Below, one piece after another: positions 25,203 to 35,192 of a DNA stretch of 64,000 nucleotides; the first letter of the stretch is position 1, and the number at the start of each line of letters is the position of its first letter. Origin of the DNA: Fremontodendron californicum. Lineage: Eukaryota; Streptophyta; Magnoliopsida; Malvales; Malvaceae. Under the pieces are notes generated by a model. That model ran no database searches. It was not told the DNA's origin and saw nothing but the letters and a program-made list of their open reading frames with translations. Made by a program: the position numbers and the translations under genes. The DNA lies in contig JAULJL010000027.1 of the NCBI GenBank assembly GCA_030761205.1, forward strand, positions 2,981,001 through 3,045,000, in the 5' to 3' direction.

Positions 25203-26108
25203 AAAGTGATTGACTTCAATTAAATTCTTTAGCTGAACAAGGGCATAAAGAAAAACTATTTACAGAGGAAAAAAAAAGAGAAAAATAGAAATAGAGGCGG
25301 CAAGAGCAAAAAAGATTACTTTTTTTTTATGCAGCTGATTTATAAGAGAATTTTTATTAAATTTTAAAGTGGATTGATTCCTTAATCATTATAATTGAAG
25401 AAATAGATGGATGGATTTGAGCTGCCTTCAAAACTTGTAAGTCCGTTTGATGTTACGTTATCTTTACGGTGTTTTCTTTATTTTTCTACGCTTAAGTAGG
25501 TTTTCAATACTTACTTAATAAGTGACACCAAGAATTGAAAAATTATTTAAAAATTAAATTAAATTTAAAAAATAATATATTAAAAAAATAATATTAATTA
25601 TTTTTTTAAATAAATGAAAAAAATTAACTTTATTTATTCTTATTTAAAAAACCAATATTTATAATTATTAAACTACTTCATTCTTTTATTTTTTTAATTC
25701 ACAAAATCAATGTGTCATAATCTAATATATAAAAAAAAACCTACTACAAGATTTTTAATTAACATGAATTCTTATTGAATTTTCATTTTTTACTCTATAG
25801 TCTATATGTTAAAACTTAAAATATATAAAAAAATCACTAAAAAGAAAAAGCAATTTTATCAAATCCAAATTCTATTGGTAAAAAATCTGATTTTAGTTTA
25901 ATTTATTCATACAAATTTAAGATTCAAATTCTAATATTTATAAATTTTTTTATCCCGCACTGCTGCATTTTTTATTAAAAAAATCTGTCAGCAAAAAAAA
26001 AAAATTCAGTCCTTCAGATTCAGACAACAAAAAAAAAAAATAGCAGACTTAAAAGACAAAAAAAAGAAAGTGAAGTCGTGATAAAGTAAAAAAAACCAAC
26101 TTTATTTT
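25203..26108. promoter_or_regulatory. Divergent intergenic region between CFS1-like and the small secreted protein gene
   Basis: This 0.9-kb AT-rich gap should hold the CFS1-like promoter and leader (minus strand, from about 25330 down) and the upstream part of the promoter for the gene at 26317. It has long A/T runs and no clear coding or RNA feature. I could not identify a convincing TATA box or transcription start. Confidence 0.4.
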
Positions 26109-26265
26109 TAACAAGGTCCTTAGGGCACTTGTTAAAGTTAGTTAATATTTTATTTATAGTAATAATATTGTATTAAATACAAAAATTAATAACTTTATTC
26201 AACATTTCCAATGCATTAGATAAAAATATTATTATATATATTAACCTTAGCAACATTTTTTGTTA
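26109..26265. mobile_element. Short AT-rich MITE, family B copy 2, in the promoter/leader of the next gene
   Basis: It starts TAACAAGGTCCTTAGG and ends TTTTTTGTTA, with interior words (AGTTAATATTTTATTTATAG, GTATTGTATTAAATACAAA, CATTTCCAATGCATT) shared with 3950-4103. It ends only 51 bp before the ATG at 26317, so it probably supplies leader or core promoter sequence. Confidence 0.65.
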
Positions 26266-26316
26266 AGAGATAAAGAAAAGTGAAAAAAAAAAGCAGCCAA
26301 TTTCTTGAATCTCTCC

Positions 26317-26631
26317 ATGGAAACAAAAAGCTCTAAGCTTTTCACCCTGTTCCCAATTCTCTTCCTTTTGTTATCAACTCTAAACCAATCATCATCATCA
26401 TCAACTGATAGCATCATTGACAAAGACCCTTCAGTCAATTGGTACCGCACCTTGTTAGCTTTGCAAAGGAAAAACAAGAATCAGATCCCAAACTGTGGTG
26501 AGATGGTGTCAAGATCTCAATGTTTGCAAAACCCAAAGTGCCGTTGGTGCCGTAGTGAAGCTCTGGATGATATGTGCTTTAGCAAGGCTGAGGCTTGGCG
26601 CTTGCCTCAACAGGTTTTTCTTTGTGATTGA
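26317..26631 (+). CDS. Small secreted cysteine-rich protein (PSI-like)
   Basis: A single exon of 104 residues. Residues 1-24 are a signal peptide (short basic N-terminus, then LFTLFPILFLLLS). The mature part has six cysteines at 60, 69, 75, 78, 87 and 103 in the layout C-x8-C-x5-C-x2-C-x8-C-x15-C, with NPKCRWC resembling the core of plexin/PSI modules. It would be secreted or enter the ER; no enzyme motif is visible. The ATG at 26317 is the first Met in frame. A donor-like CAG/GTTTTT follows codon 98, so splicing to an unseen exon is possible, but reading on adds the sixth cysteine and a stop, which favours a one-exon gene. The exact role is unknown to me. Confidence 0.68.
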   Translation: METKSSKLFTLFPILFLLLSTLNQSSSSSTDSIIDKDPSVNWYRTLLALQRKNKNQIPNCGEMVSRSQCLQNPKCRWCRSEALDDMCFSKAEAWRLPQQVFLCD

Positions 26632-28023
26632 TTCATTCACTTCCAACTTACTTTCTCTAATTTTTTTGCTTCATTGTTTTCTTTATTGTACTTGACTCTC
26701 CTAGTTCTTTGTGAATGAATGAGTTGTTCAAGAAGAGAGATAATTGTAATTTTTTTTCTTTGTTTCTATGAACTAGAGAGTTGGCTGTTGATGGTGATCT
26801 GATTTATGATATGGGTTTATGGTTTCAAGATTAAGACTTCAAAACAATTTAGTTGGCTTTTTTTCTAGGGGTCCAAAACTTGTATTGGCTTATATTGTGT
26901 CTTTTATCATTGGTTTTTGTCTTTGTTGCCGATTCTATGCATCGTAGATTCTGGGTTAATGATATGTTATTTTCATGTGAGTTTCTAATTTGCAATTTTC
27001 AGTTAGTTTAAGGGCCCGATCTGCCTCCTATGTGTGCTCAAATAGAAGAATAATGACTTCTCCCTTTTTAAGGATTTGAATAGTTGTATTGGTCTCAGAA
27101 AAACTTGTATGATCTTTGCTTTTGTTTCTTAAGAATTATCTGCTCTAGGGTGAAAACTCTGAAGCAAATGCATGGTCTCAGAAAGTACCACTTTTAACAT
27201 GTTTTGATGACATATGGGAGGAAGTGTGGCAATTTGGCTTAACAATTGAGCTGGAAAATGGGAAGCTGCTTGCTAAGGGGAGCCCGTTAAAAGGATAAAG
27301 TACTTAAACAGTACTATAGTTAAAGCTGTATTTTATTTTTTGTATTATATAAATGAGTAATTTAATTTTTATACGTTTGAAATTGGTGCAAAAAAGTAAA
27401 ATTTGTAATAGTGTTAATGGGAAACTGTCTAAATGCTGACATGAAACATGTGAAACTGACAGAAAATATTACTTGCAAAAAAATGATAACGTGTCAAATT
27501 TTTTTACTCAAGTGAAATTTAGAAAAACATATTTTTTTATACCCAAATCCCTCCCTTACCTGTAATAACATATCGTCATTTTTTTTGAAGTCATCTATTA
27601 TGTCAGTTTCTAAATTTCATCCGAGCAAAAAAATTTGACAAGTCATCATTTTTTTTTCTAAGTCATCTATTCTATTAGTTTTACATGTCCACGTCAGCAT
27701 TTAGACGGTTTTCCATTAACACAGTTATCAATTTTATTTTTTTGCACCAATTTCAAACGTACAAGTATTAAATTACTCACTTTTATAGTACATAGACTAA
27801 AATACACTTTTGACTATAATATAAGGACTATCTAAATACTTTAACCCAATTAAAGCTAGTTTTATAGGAAGTAAGGAAGCTCATCTGAAACATAGATTAA
27901 AGTGATATAGTTTCTTAACTTTAGGATTATTAGTGAAGTAAGGAAGCTTTCTTTTGTTGTTCAATGCAAACATTTTTGCCAAAATTTTTAGTAAGGTAAA
28001 GTTGCTTTAATAATATTCTTAAG
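26632..28023. other. 3' flank of the secreted protein gene and intergenic DNA
   Basis: The first few hundred bases are probably 3' UTR. The rest is noncoding and contains the fold-back element listed at 27293-27847. No other gene is visible. Confidence 0.5.
27293..27847. mobile_element. Fold-back element with long terminal inverted repeats (about 555 bp)
   Basis: The left arm runs GGATAAAGTACTTAAACAG... through ACGTTTGAAATTGGTGCAAA to AATGCTGACATG. The right arm is its diverged reverse complement (GCATTTAGACGG, TTTGCACCAATTTCAAACGT, AAATACTTTAACCC). The arms are each about 200 bp, leaving little unique centre, as in MULE-type or fold-back MITEs. No clean target duplication was found (TTAAAA left, TTAAAG right). 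No coding capacity. Confidence 0.75.
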
Positions 28024-28028
28024 GCAAA

Positions 28029-29597
28029 TGATGCACTCAAAAGAGTATATTTGATTTAAAATCTTGCACTAAAAAGATCAATTGTAAAGTATAATGATTA
28101 GCAAGGGTCAAGTCCACAAGGATTGGTATTTAGTTTAAAATTTATTAGTTTAAAACTTAAATTCAAGAAAAACAAAATAAAATGGGGTTTTTGAAATTAG
28201 TTTAAACTAAAGAAAACAATAAAAGCAAGTAAACAAGTAAACACGAAGTGATCAGATGTGAGTATGGCTAAAGGTTTCATTCTCCACCACTAGACATTAT
28301 TAAGAATCAAATTCAATATCAATTATCTATCAAAGTTAACAACCGTAGATAACAACATCCTGTGTTACCCCAATCCTTCCTTAGTTCGTCGTTAAGCAGG
28401 ACGAACGCCACTACTAATCTCTAATTATCAAACAAACTAGGATAAACATCTCTAAATTTAATTTGACAGCAGCTTTATGATGAGAAAGATATGTTGATCT
28501 AAGCAACAAAAGCATGAACATGAATTGTTTAACTTAGGTTATGTTCTACTTCGCAATTAGTGAAAATTTTAACATAATCATTAATAACAAATTATCACTT
28601 ATGAATAGGAAATCAAGACAATTATACGGATCAAGACTCATAAACTAGCATTAGATAATTATCAAGATCTATCTAGTATGCATCCTAAACAAATCAAGTT
28701 ACAAATCATAAACAATTCTTATGGAAGAACACAAGCAACTTTGATAGAAAACTAATAATAGATAAAATTTAAAAATTAATTACAAAACATGTCTAGGGCT
28801 TTGAAATCACCCTTAACCAAAGAGAAGTTTAACCTTGCATAGGCATAGTTAACATAAACATGAATATTCAAAGGAAACTAAGAAGAAAAATAAAATAAAA
28901 ACTAAGAGATTAGAGAAGAAGAAAAAGAAGATTGATAAATAATCAAAAGCATCTCCTAGTTAGTGGCTCAAAAGATGGTATTTATAGAGTTTTAAAGTCT
29001 TGGAAACCCTTTCTTGTTGATCAAGGAAGCTAGGATGTAAAAGAGTGCAATTTTGGACTTTTTGCGGATTTTGGGCAGCCCGGCCAACGCTGTAGCGCCA
29101 GCTCTCCAGCGCTGCAGTGCTGGCCCTCGAAATATTTTGGACGCTGCGGCGCCAGACTTCGGCGCCGCGGCACTGGTCGCTAATTTTTCTGACGCACTTT
29201 CTTGTACTTCCTCGGCTGATTTGGATGACCATTTCTTGTCCGATTTGGGTGTGTAAACTATTGTTGGAAAGATATTCAAGTCAGCTTCAAAAGTCAAGAA
29301 GGAAGTTTATTCAAATAATGACTTTAATATCATGATTTCTTAGCAACAAGCTCCGGAGGTCAAATCTGTCTTCTTGTTTTACAATCAGAAATTGATCTTT
29401 TTGACTCCCAAGTCTTCTTTTATCTTGTGATTATAATTTTATAAGCTCTTCAACAATCATAATTGACATCTTTTGACTTCATCTCTTCCAAAATACCTAT
29501 AATTCATAAAATCATAGTAAAATATCAAGGAACTTAAAAATTAAAGCACAAAGTATAAGTAAATAATATATGAAATTATGAAATTAAGCACTTATCA
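28029..29597. mobile_element. Solo LTR (1,569 bp) with 5-bp target duplication
   Basis: The block begins TGATGCACTC and ends GCACTTATCA (TG...CA), and is flanked by an identical 5-bp duplication GCAAA (28024-28028 and 29598-29602). No gag, pol, primer-binding site or polypurine tract appears inside, so it is best read as a solo LTR left by LTR-LTR recombination. Its length suits a Ty3/gypsy-type LTR, but the superfamily is inference. Bases 29070-29215 are a GC-rich island in AT-rich DNA made of GCGCC/CTGCAG words; the short frames at 28960-29335 come from that island and are not genes. Confidence 0.8.
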
Positions 29598-29602
29598 GCA
29601 AA

Positions 29603-30720
29603 TTACCTCTGTTCATAAATTGTGCACTACATTCTGGAAAATTTAAGAAATCAGAGGGATTTTCCCTCAAACAGCCCTCGTAGTTTAAACGTTACATTTT
29701 GCCGATGATTCCCTTACCTACTTAACCAAAAAAAGGACACTTCCCTGAGAGAAGCAAGAGTTGGATCAGTTGGACATTTTCAGGGCTCCATCTTACACTC
29801 CTTTTGATTCTAGCATGACTAATGAAGAGATTACTGAACTCTCATACTTAAAAGATGTGTTAGCAAAAGCACAAGGCAGCTACAATGTCCTCCTTCCCTT
29901 CATTTCTGCTTAGTGATGAGCTGGGGATTTTAACAGAGAGCACATTCATGCTTGTCTAGAAAACTGAAAAAGTTTAACCAGGAGAAAGTGAACGAGGCTT
30001 CTCTATGTAGAAAATACCCTGGCAATCATGGGATTACATTTTCTGCGATCCTACTCTACTGACCATCGTCTGGCCTTAGATTTGATGCGATATCCTAATA
30101 ACAATGGGCAAAAGAAGTACTCCAGTAATGTACTACAATTAACTTTTGTTGAATTAATTTAATAGCACACAAGATCTTGGCACCAATATTTACACCTTAA
30201 TAGAATATCTATCTTCTGAAGACTGGTTTTAGGAAGAAGATTCAGGCAGCTAAGATAGTTTGCAGATCTTTCTTAAAAAAATGTTCAATAGAATTAAAAC
30301 AAAAAAAAAAAAAAAGATTCCAGCGGTCAGCAAGACTGACACATCTAAAATTTCAGTAATAGCTTTTAACTTTTATCAATTTAAAGGGTCCTACCTAGAG
30401 CTTATTTTTTCAAACTTCATTAAACCTGAAACCAGTAAAAATCTTTTGCTTTAACTTAATAATTTGCGCTTTAAAAGTTTGAAACTAGTTATGGATCCTT
30501 TAATTCTTACATTAAATATCTGAAAGAAAAATGAAGAGAACATAGCAATGAAGAGTGAAGACGTGTAATTTGATCTAAACATAATGAAGCCTTTCATTTT
30601 CTAACATGAACAAAATATATTGTTCAAAACACAAATCAGAAAAGAACAAATTGAACAACCCCACAACCCCCCCCCCCCCCCCCAAAAAAAAAAACTTAAA
30701 ACAGAGCAAGCGTCATAGAC
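29603..30720. other. Intergenic DNA and 3' flank of the first phosphatase gene
   Basis: No gene is seen. Near the right end is a run of 17 C followed by 11 A (30667-30694), which on the phosphatase transcript would read T11-G17 in the 3' UTR. Bases 30300-30315 are a poly-A run. Confidence 0.5.
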
Positions 30721-31680
30721 TCATAGCTTCAACTGCACAAAGCCATAATCATCCGCGCCACCACTGCTAACACCGCCGCCGCCACCACCACTAAAATACT
30801 GCTTGGCCGCTATTCTCATATCCTCAAACCGTTGACACCACTCAAAGAATTGCACCAACTTCTCCAGCTCCCTATCCTGACCATCCTCCACAAATGGCCG
30901 TATGGGGACAGCATTCTCAGGCTGCAGAGAGTAAGCATTTGGGTTATCATCAACTATGACAACTTTCCCCAAATCCCTCCCCATTTCAGACAAGTCTTTA
31001 ACAAACTTCCCGTTCACTTCCTTGCATGAATCCCGATAAAGCCGGTGCGATATTAACCCCTTGGGATCAAGCTTATCCAAAACCTGTGAAGCGTATTGCT
31101 TAAGCCCCGCCGTGAATACCACCACCTCGTATTTCTTGCTGATTTCTTCCAAGAAAAAATCGACACCGGGTCGTTTCAACACGTAAAAATTCATAATTTG
31201 ACCTTCAATATTCGGCCTTACTACAAAATCATACATTTTGGGAGGTGGGTCAGGGCTTGAATGCACCAGGGTCTCGTCTAGATCAAGAAAGATAGTTTTT
31301 TTCGTCTCCGAAATCAACGGTGGAAGCAAGCAGCGGTCGAATACAAGAGCCCGAGGAACAATGAAATTGCTTTCGAATTCATCAAGTTCTTCTTCTTCTT
31401 GTTTAAGGATTTCGAAGCCCTTGTAACAGCGCTTGGTGGTCGAAGGCGTTGCTATGTGGGCTAACTTTGAGAAAAGCCTCACAATGCGGCGACGGCACGT
31501 TTTGATGGACTTGTTGAGGGAGGCGATGACGGAGAACGAAACATTCTTGTTCGTCGGAGAAGTCTTTCTCCGGTGGTGGCTAAGACGGTGGCGCTTGATG
31601 GATCGCGGCGTAGTTCTCTTGATAATCTTGGAAACCATCTCAGGGCTCTGGATTAATATCGGACGATCCAGAATAATCAT
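30721..31680 (-). CDS. SCP/CTD-like small phosphatase (HAD family), tandem copy 1
   Basis: A single exon of 319 residues. The N-terminal 110 residues are basic and variable. From about residue 125 is an NLI-interacting-factor (FCP1/SCP) HAD phosphatase domain: motif I DLDETLVHS (D133 nucleophile, D135 acid/base), VVVFTAG (T190) and VVIVDDNP (D244, D245). Such enzymes remove phosphate from Ser/Thr of protein targets such as the RNA polymerase II CTD; the substrate here is unknown. The tail is glycine-rich (six Gly) before YGFVQLKL, unlike the other copies. The start could instead be Met15 (31638), which aligns with the start of copy 3, where upstream residues (QxxEM) are conserved but no earlier ATG exists. 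One of three same-strand paralogs at 30.7, 34.0 and 42.7 kb. Confidence 0.88.
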   Translation of the reverse strand: MIILDRPILIQSPEMVSKIIKRTTPRSIKRHRLSHHRRKTSPTNKNVSFSVIASLNKSIKTCRRRIVRLFSKLAHIATPSTTKRCYKGFEILKQEEEELDEFESNFIVPRALVFDRCLLPPLISETKKTIFLDLDETLVHSSPDPPPKMYDFVVRPNIEGQIMNFYVLKRPGVDFFLEEISKKYEVVVFTAGLKQYASQVLDKLDPKGLISHRLYRDSCKEVNGKFVKDLSEMGRDLGKVVIVDDNPNAYSLQPENAVPIRPFVEDGQDRELEKLVQFFEWCQRFEDMRIAAKQYFSGGGGGGVSSGGADDYGFVQLKL

Positions 31681-32384
31681 TAGCCAGAGATAGGATAAGT
31701 TGGTAGATTTAAAAAGAAGAAAAGGAGGAGCCGAGGAGGTTTCCTTTGGTTCGGTTAATAACGGTAAAAGGGAAGGCTCCGTAATTTTTGAAATTTTGGT
31801 TCGGTGTAACGGTCATGAAGATAGAGGTTCGGAGTCGAAGCTGGGATTAGTGATCGACGGGGTGGTTTCTTTTTCTTACGTGGATTTTTTTTTGGGGGTT
31901 AAAAACTGTAGACTGTAGAGGGCCGTTGCTCTTACTTTATTATTTGTTTATCTATTTTGTTAAAAAATATCGTAAGGATACTATTTAAAGTTAAATTTAT
32001 TTTACATCTTACAATGGACGAAAAAAATTGTAAAAATTTAAAAAATGTGAGAAAAATAGGTGAAACAAAAAGAAGTTTCGTAATTATAAAAATTAATTAT
32101 GTGTGCGAAAAAGTGTAAAATTTAAAGAATGTGAGAAAACTTAGGTGAAAGTGAAACGAAAAAAAGTTGCATAATAATAAAAAGTATGGGTAATTAGATA
32201 ATTTTTTTTAATTAAATGTGTGAATAAATTTTTAAAAAATTAATATTTAAAATTTGATATTAAAAGATAATTATATCTTTTATTTTATATATTTATTATA
32301 ATTTATTTCGAGCTTTGTGTTAATTCATGAACTGAGTTGGTATTGCTTAACTCAATGACATCAAATTCAGTCAGATACTTTATT

Positions 32385-32535
32385 AATAGTATAGATTATT
32401 ATATATAGTAATATCTTTACTCAATACATTAAAATTTAAAAATAATAAGTAAAATTATCAATTACTACATTTAATACAATATTATTATAAATAATATATT
32501 AATTAATCTTGAAAAGTATCCTAAAACACTCGTTA
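32385..32535. mobile_element. Short AT-rich MITE, family B copy 3 (inverted)
   Basis: Reverse-complemented, the right end reads TAACGAGTGTTTTAGG and continues ATTAATATATTATTTATAAT, ATATTGTATTAAATG. That matches the first half of copies 1 and 2. The left boundary (near 32385) is less certain because its tip has decayed. Confidence 0.5.
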
Positions 32536-33279
32536 ACAAAATTCTTTATTTATTCTACTCTCACACAAGTTTTTTTTTTTTAATTTTTTTTATTGTTAGA
32601 TTAAAATTAAAATATGCAGGAAAAAAATAGGGGATAGTAAAATTTCTCTCCTAAGTTTGTATAGCTCACACTTAATGTAAAACGTGATAATAGAATTAAT
32701 ATTGTAATGTTAACTTAAATACATATATATACTATTTGGTAGTATTTAACTAAATCAGAAATTAAAGGTAAAGTATGATGATATATTCATTCTTTTTTCC
32801 ATTTTTTTCAAAATTAAAAGTTAATATACTTGCAAATGTGTGGATTACTTTAATTTAAAAATCCTTTTTCATGATCAAAACTTAGAAGTAAAAAACATTT
32901 AATCTTGGACTGTATATAATTTTAATTAATAGCATTAACATATAGTATTTATTATATCATGGAATTTCATCATAAATTGCCAAAAACAGGGGAAAAAGTG
33001 TATATATATTAATACCCTTTACAATTTTTGATAATCGCAGGAAGAGAAATTTTGCAATATTATTGCAGAATGATTAGGAAATACACAAAAACAAAAAAAT
33101 GTTTATACAATATTGAAACACTTCCTAGCTATCTATTATCCTGATCATATATTGTATTCTTGGACTTTTGAAAATACAATATATTTTTGAAATTCTTCCT
33201 TACTTTTGCCTAAACAAGTAAATTTATTTTTGAAATTTTAAAAATTTTGATTGAAATGAAATCCCCCTTCAAATCTCTC

Positions 33280-33720
33280 GTCCAAACAGATTAGTTTTTT
33301 TCTTCACATGAAACTTTACTTCAAGAGTCTTTATGATTTGTTCTTGAATCAATAAAATTTATTTCAATGTCTTGATGACTTGTTCGCGAAATTTGCTTCA
33401 AATATCTTTGAGACTTGATCTTGAATTAAATTAATTAGATCTCAAATTTAGGGAGTCTTGGAATCTTGAAATTTGATCCCAAATTTAAGAAGTTTTGAAA
33501 ATTTGATCCCAAATTTAGGGATTCTTTGAATTTGGTCACAAAGTAGAGATTCTTGTATCTTTAGATTTTGATCATCATATCTTACTTCTTGGATTAATTT
33601 GTTGGAACTCCAGAGATTTTAATTTTTCAGATATTTTTTTTTCTCAAATTGTGCTTCAAGAGCCTTTGATAACTTGATCTTGAGCAAACATGATTTATAT
33701 TCTTTTTTGGACCAACACAA
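33280..33720. repeat. Degenerate tandem repeats of about 36-45 bp
   Basis: At least four copies of a unit resembling ACTTCAAGAGTCTTTGAT, GACTTGATCTTGAA occur (near 33320, 33360, 33395, 33655). A separate triplet of TTTGATCCCAAATTTAGG words lies at about 33440-33535. They look like decayed internal repeats of an old element. Confidence 0.5.
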
Positions 33721-33974
33721 TATCAAGAGCAACTTTTTAAAATTTTTTGAAATCAAAATGCAACGTTTTTCAATTCTTCAAAACTTGAAGGCTTGAAATC
33801 TTCAAAATTTTCTTCTATTTAAGAATTGTGAATTGTAACTTGGGAGAGCATCTTTTTTTTAATTTAATTTAAAAAAAATTGATGGTGGTGCATAAATTAA
33901 TTAAAGAATTTTTAATTGTAACAATTTGTAATGGATCAAAAATTTCTTCTTCTACAATATATATGCATTAATTC

Positions 33975-34985
33975 TCATTGTGGCGGTACCACCAAATACT
34001 GCTTCACCGCATCTCTCATGTCCTCAAAACCATCACAATACCTTTCGAAAAACCCAAGCAGCTTCTCCAATTCCCTGTCTTCAATGTCATCTTCAAATCG
34101 CTTTATTGGGATTGCATTTGCGGGTTGCAAAGCATACGACCTGGGGTTGTCATCAACAATCACAACTTTTCCGACGTCCCTCCCTATCTTCGACAAGTCC
34201 TTTGCGAATCTTCCGCTCACTAATTGCTTGCATGAATCTCTGTACAGACGGTGAGATATGAGGCCTTTGGGATCAAGAACATCGAGCAGCGATGAGGCGT
34301 ATGGCTCGAGTCCTGCTGTGAACACCACCACCTCGTATTTCTTACTGATTGCTTCCAAGAATTCATCGACCCCGGGTCGTTTCAACACGTAGAAGTTCAT
34401 CTTTACACCGTCAATGTTTGGTTTAATCATGAAATCATACATTGGTGGAGGTTGGCCAGACCTTGAATGCACAAGGGTCTCGTCCAAGTCAAGAACGATG
34501 GTTTTCTTTTTACCCGAAACTAATGGAGGAAGCAACTGTTTGTGGTGGTGCTCGTTCAATACAAGAACTTGAGGAAGAGCAAAACTGGTCTCGAATTCGA
34601 GTTTAATTCTAGGGCCAATTACATCGGCTTTGTAGCTGCAGGTCTCTTCCCGTTCAAGAATTACGAAGCCTTTTTGCCGTCTCGTGCCTGCAGCCAACTT
34701 GGAGAAAAACTTGATGAGGCGACGGTGGCATTTGTGAATGGACTTGCTTATGGAAGCAATGATGGCGAAAGATTTGGTTTTCATTGTAGATGATCTTCTC
34801 ATAGGATGATGGACACGGTGGAGGTGCTGACTTCGGAACAGGCAATGGTTGTTGCGGTGGCGCATGGTGGACGTTGGTTGGACCCTTTTGCCCATCTTGA
34901 ACGTCGACATTTCTTGGTTCTGGGTATCGATTGGGCGGTCGCTTATAACAATTGTTGTGCAGAGAAATACGAGGAAAAAGAACAT
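33975..34985 (-). CDS. SCP/CTD-like small phosphatase (HAD family), tandem copy 2
   Basis: A single exon of 336 residues from the ATG at 34985, or 311 from Met26 (34910), which matches the conserved start of copy 3. The longer form would add a hydrophobic N-terminus (MFFFLVFLCTTIVIS) that might act as a membrane or signal anchor. The catalytic domain begins near residue 155, with DLDETLVHS (D166, D168), VVVFTAG and VVIVDDNP intact and the same KRPGVDEFLE and LSHR/LISHRLYRDSCK blocks as the other copies, so it should be active. Role and substrate are as for copy 1. A 42-base T run (35151-35192) lies about 165 bp upstream of the longer start, probably in the promoter or leader. Confidence 0.88.
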   Translation of the reverse strand: MFFFLVFLCTTIVISDRPIDTQNQEMSTFKMGKRVQPTSTMRHRNNHCLFRSQHLHRVHHPMRRSSTMKTKSFAIIASISKSIHKCHRRLIKFFSKLAAGTRRQKGFVILEREETCSYKADVIGPRIKLEFETSFALPQVLVLNEHHHKQLLPPLVSGKKKTIVLDLDETLVHSRSGQPPPMYDFMIKPNIDGVKMNFYVLKRPGVDEFLEAISKKYEVVVFTAGLEPYASSLLDVLDPKGLISHRLYRDSCKQLVSGRFAKDLSKIGRDVGKVVIVDDNPRSYALQPANAIPIKRFEDDIEDRELEKLLGFFERYCDGFEDMRDAVKQYLVVPPQ

Positions 34986-35148
34986 ATATATAAATCTAGA
35001 GATAAAGAGATAGAATCAGTAATGTTGGAATCTACGAGTTGAGGTAGAGGAGATTGGGAGATGAGGTTTTGAAGCTTGGTTCGGTGCAACAGTGATGAAG
35101 TTAGGCTCGAAGCCATAGCCGGATTTCCAGTTAATTTAGAGTGAGAAG

Positions 35149-35192
<44 letters not shown>

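Larger units (their letters stand above)
31681..33974. other. Spacer between phosphatase copies 1 and 2
   Basis: Copy 1's promoter and leader should lie at 31681-32000. The rest is AT-rich with an inverted family-B MITE (about 32385-32535) and, at 33280-33720, decayed tandem repeats of about 36-45 bp built on GCTTCAAGAGTCTTTGATGA-like words. No gene is visible. Confidence 0.5.

Noticed and set aside
28960..29335. Short Ala-rich frames in the solo LTR
   Set aside because: They come from the GC-rich module of the LTR; no start context or homology.
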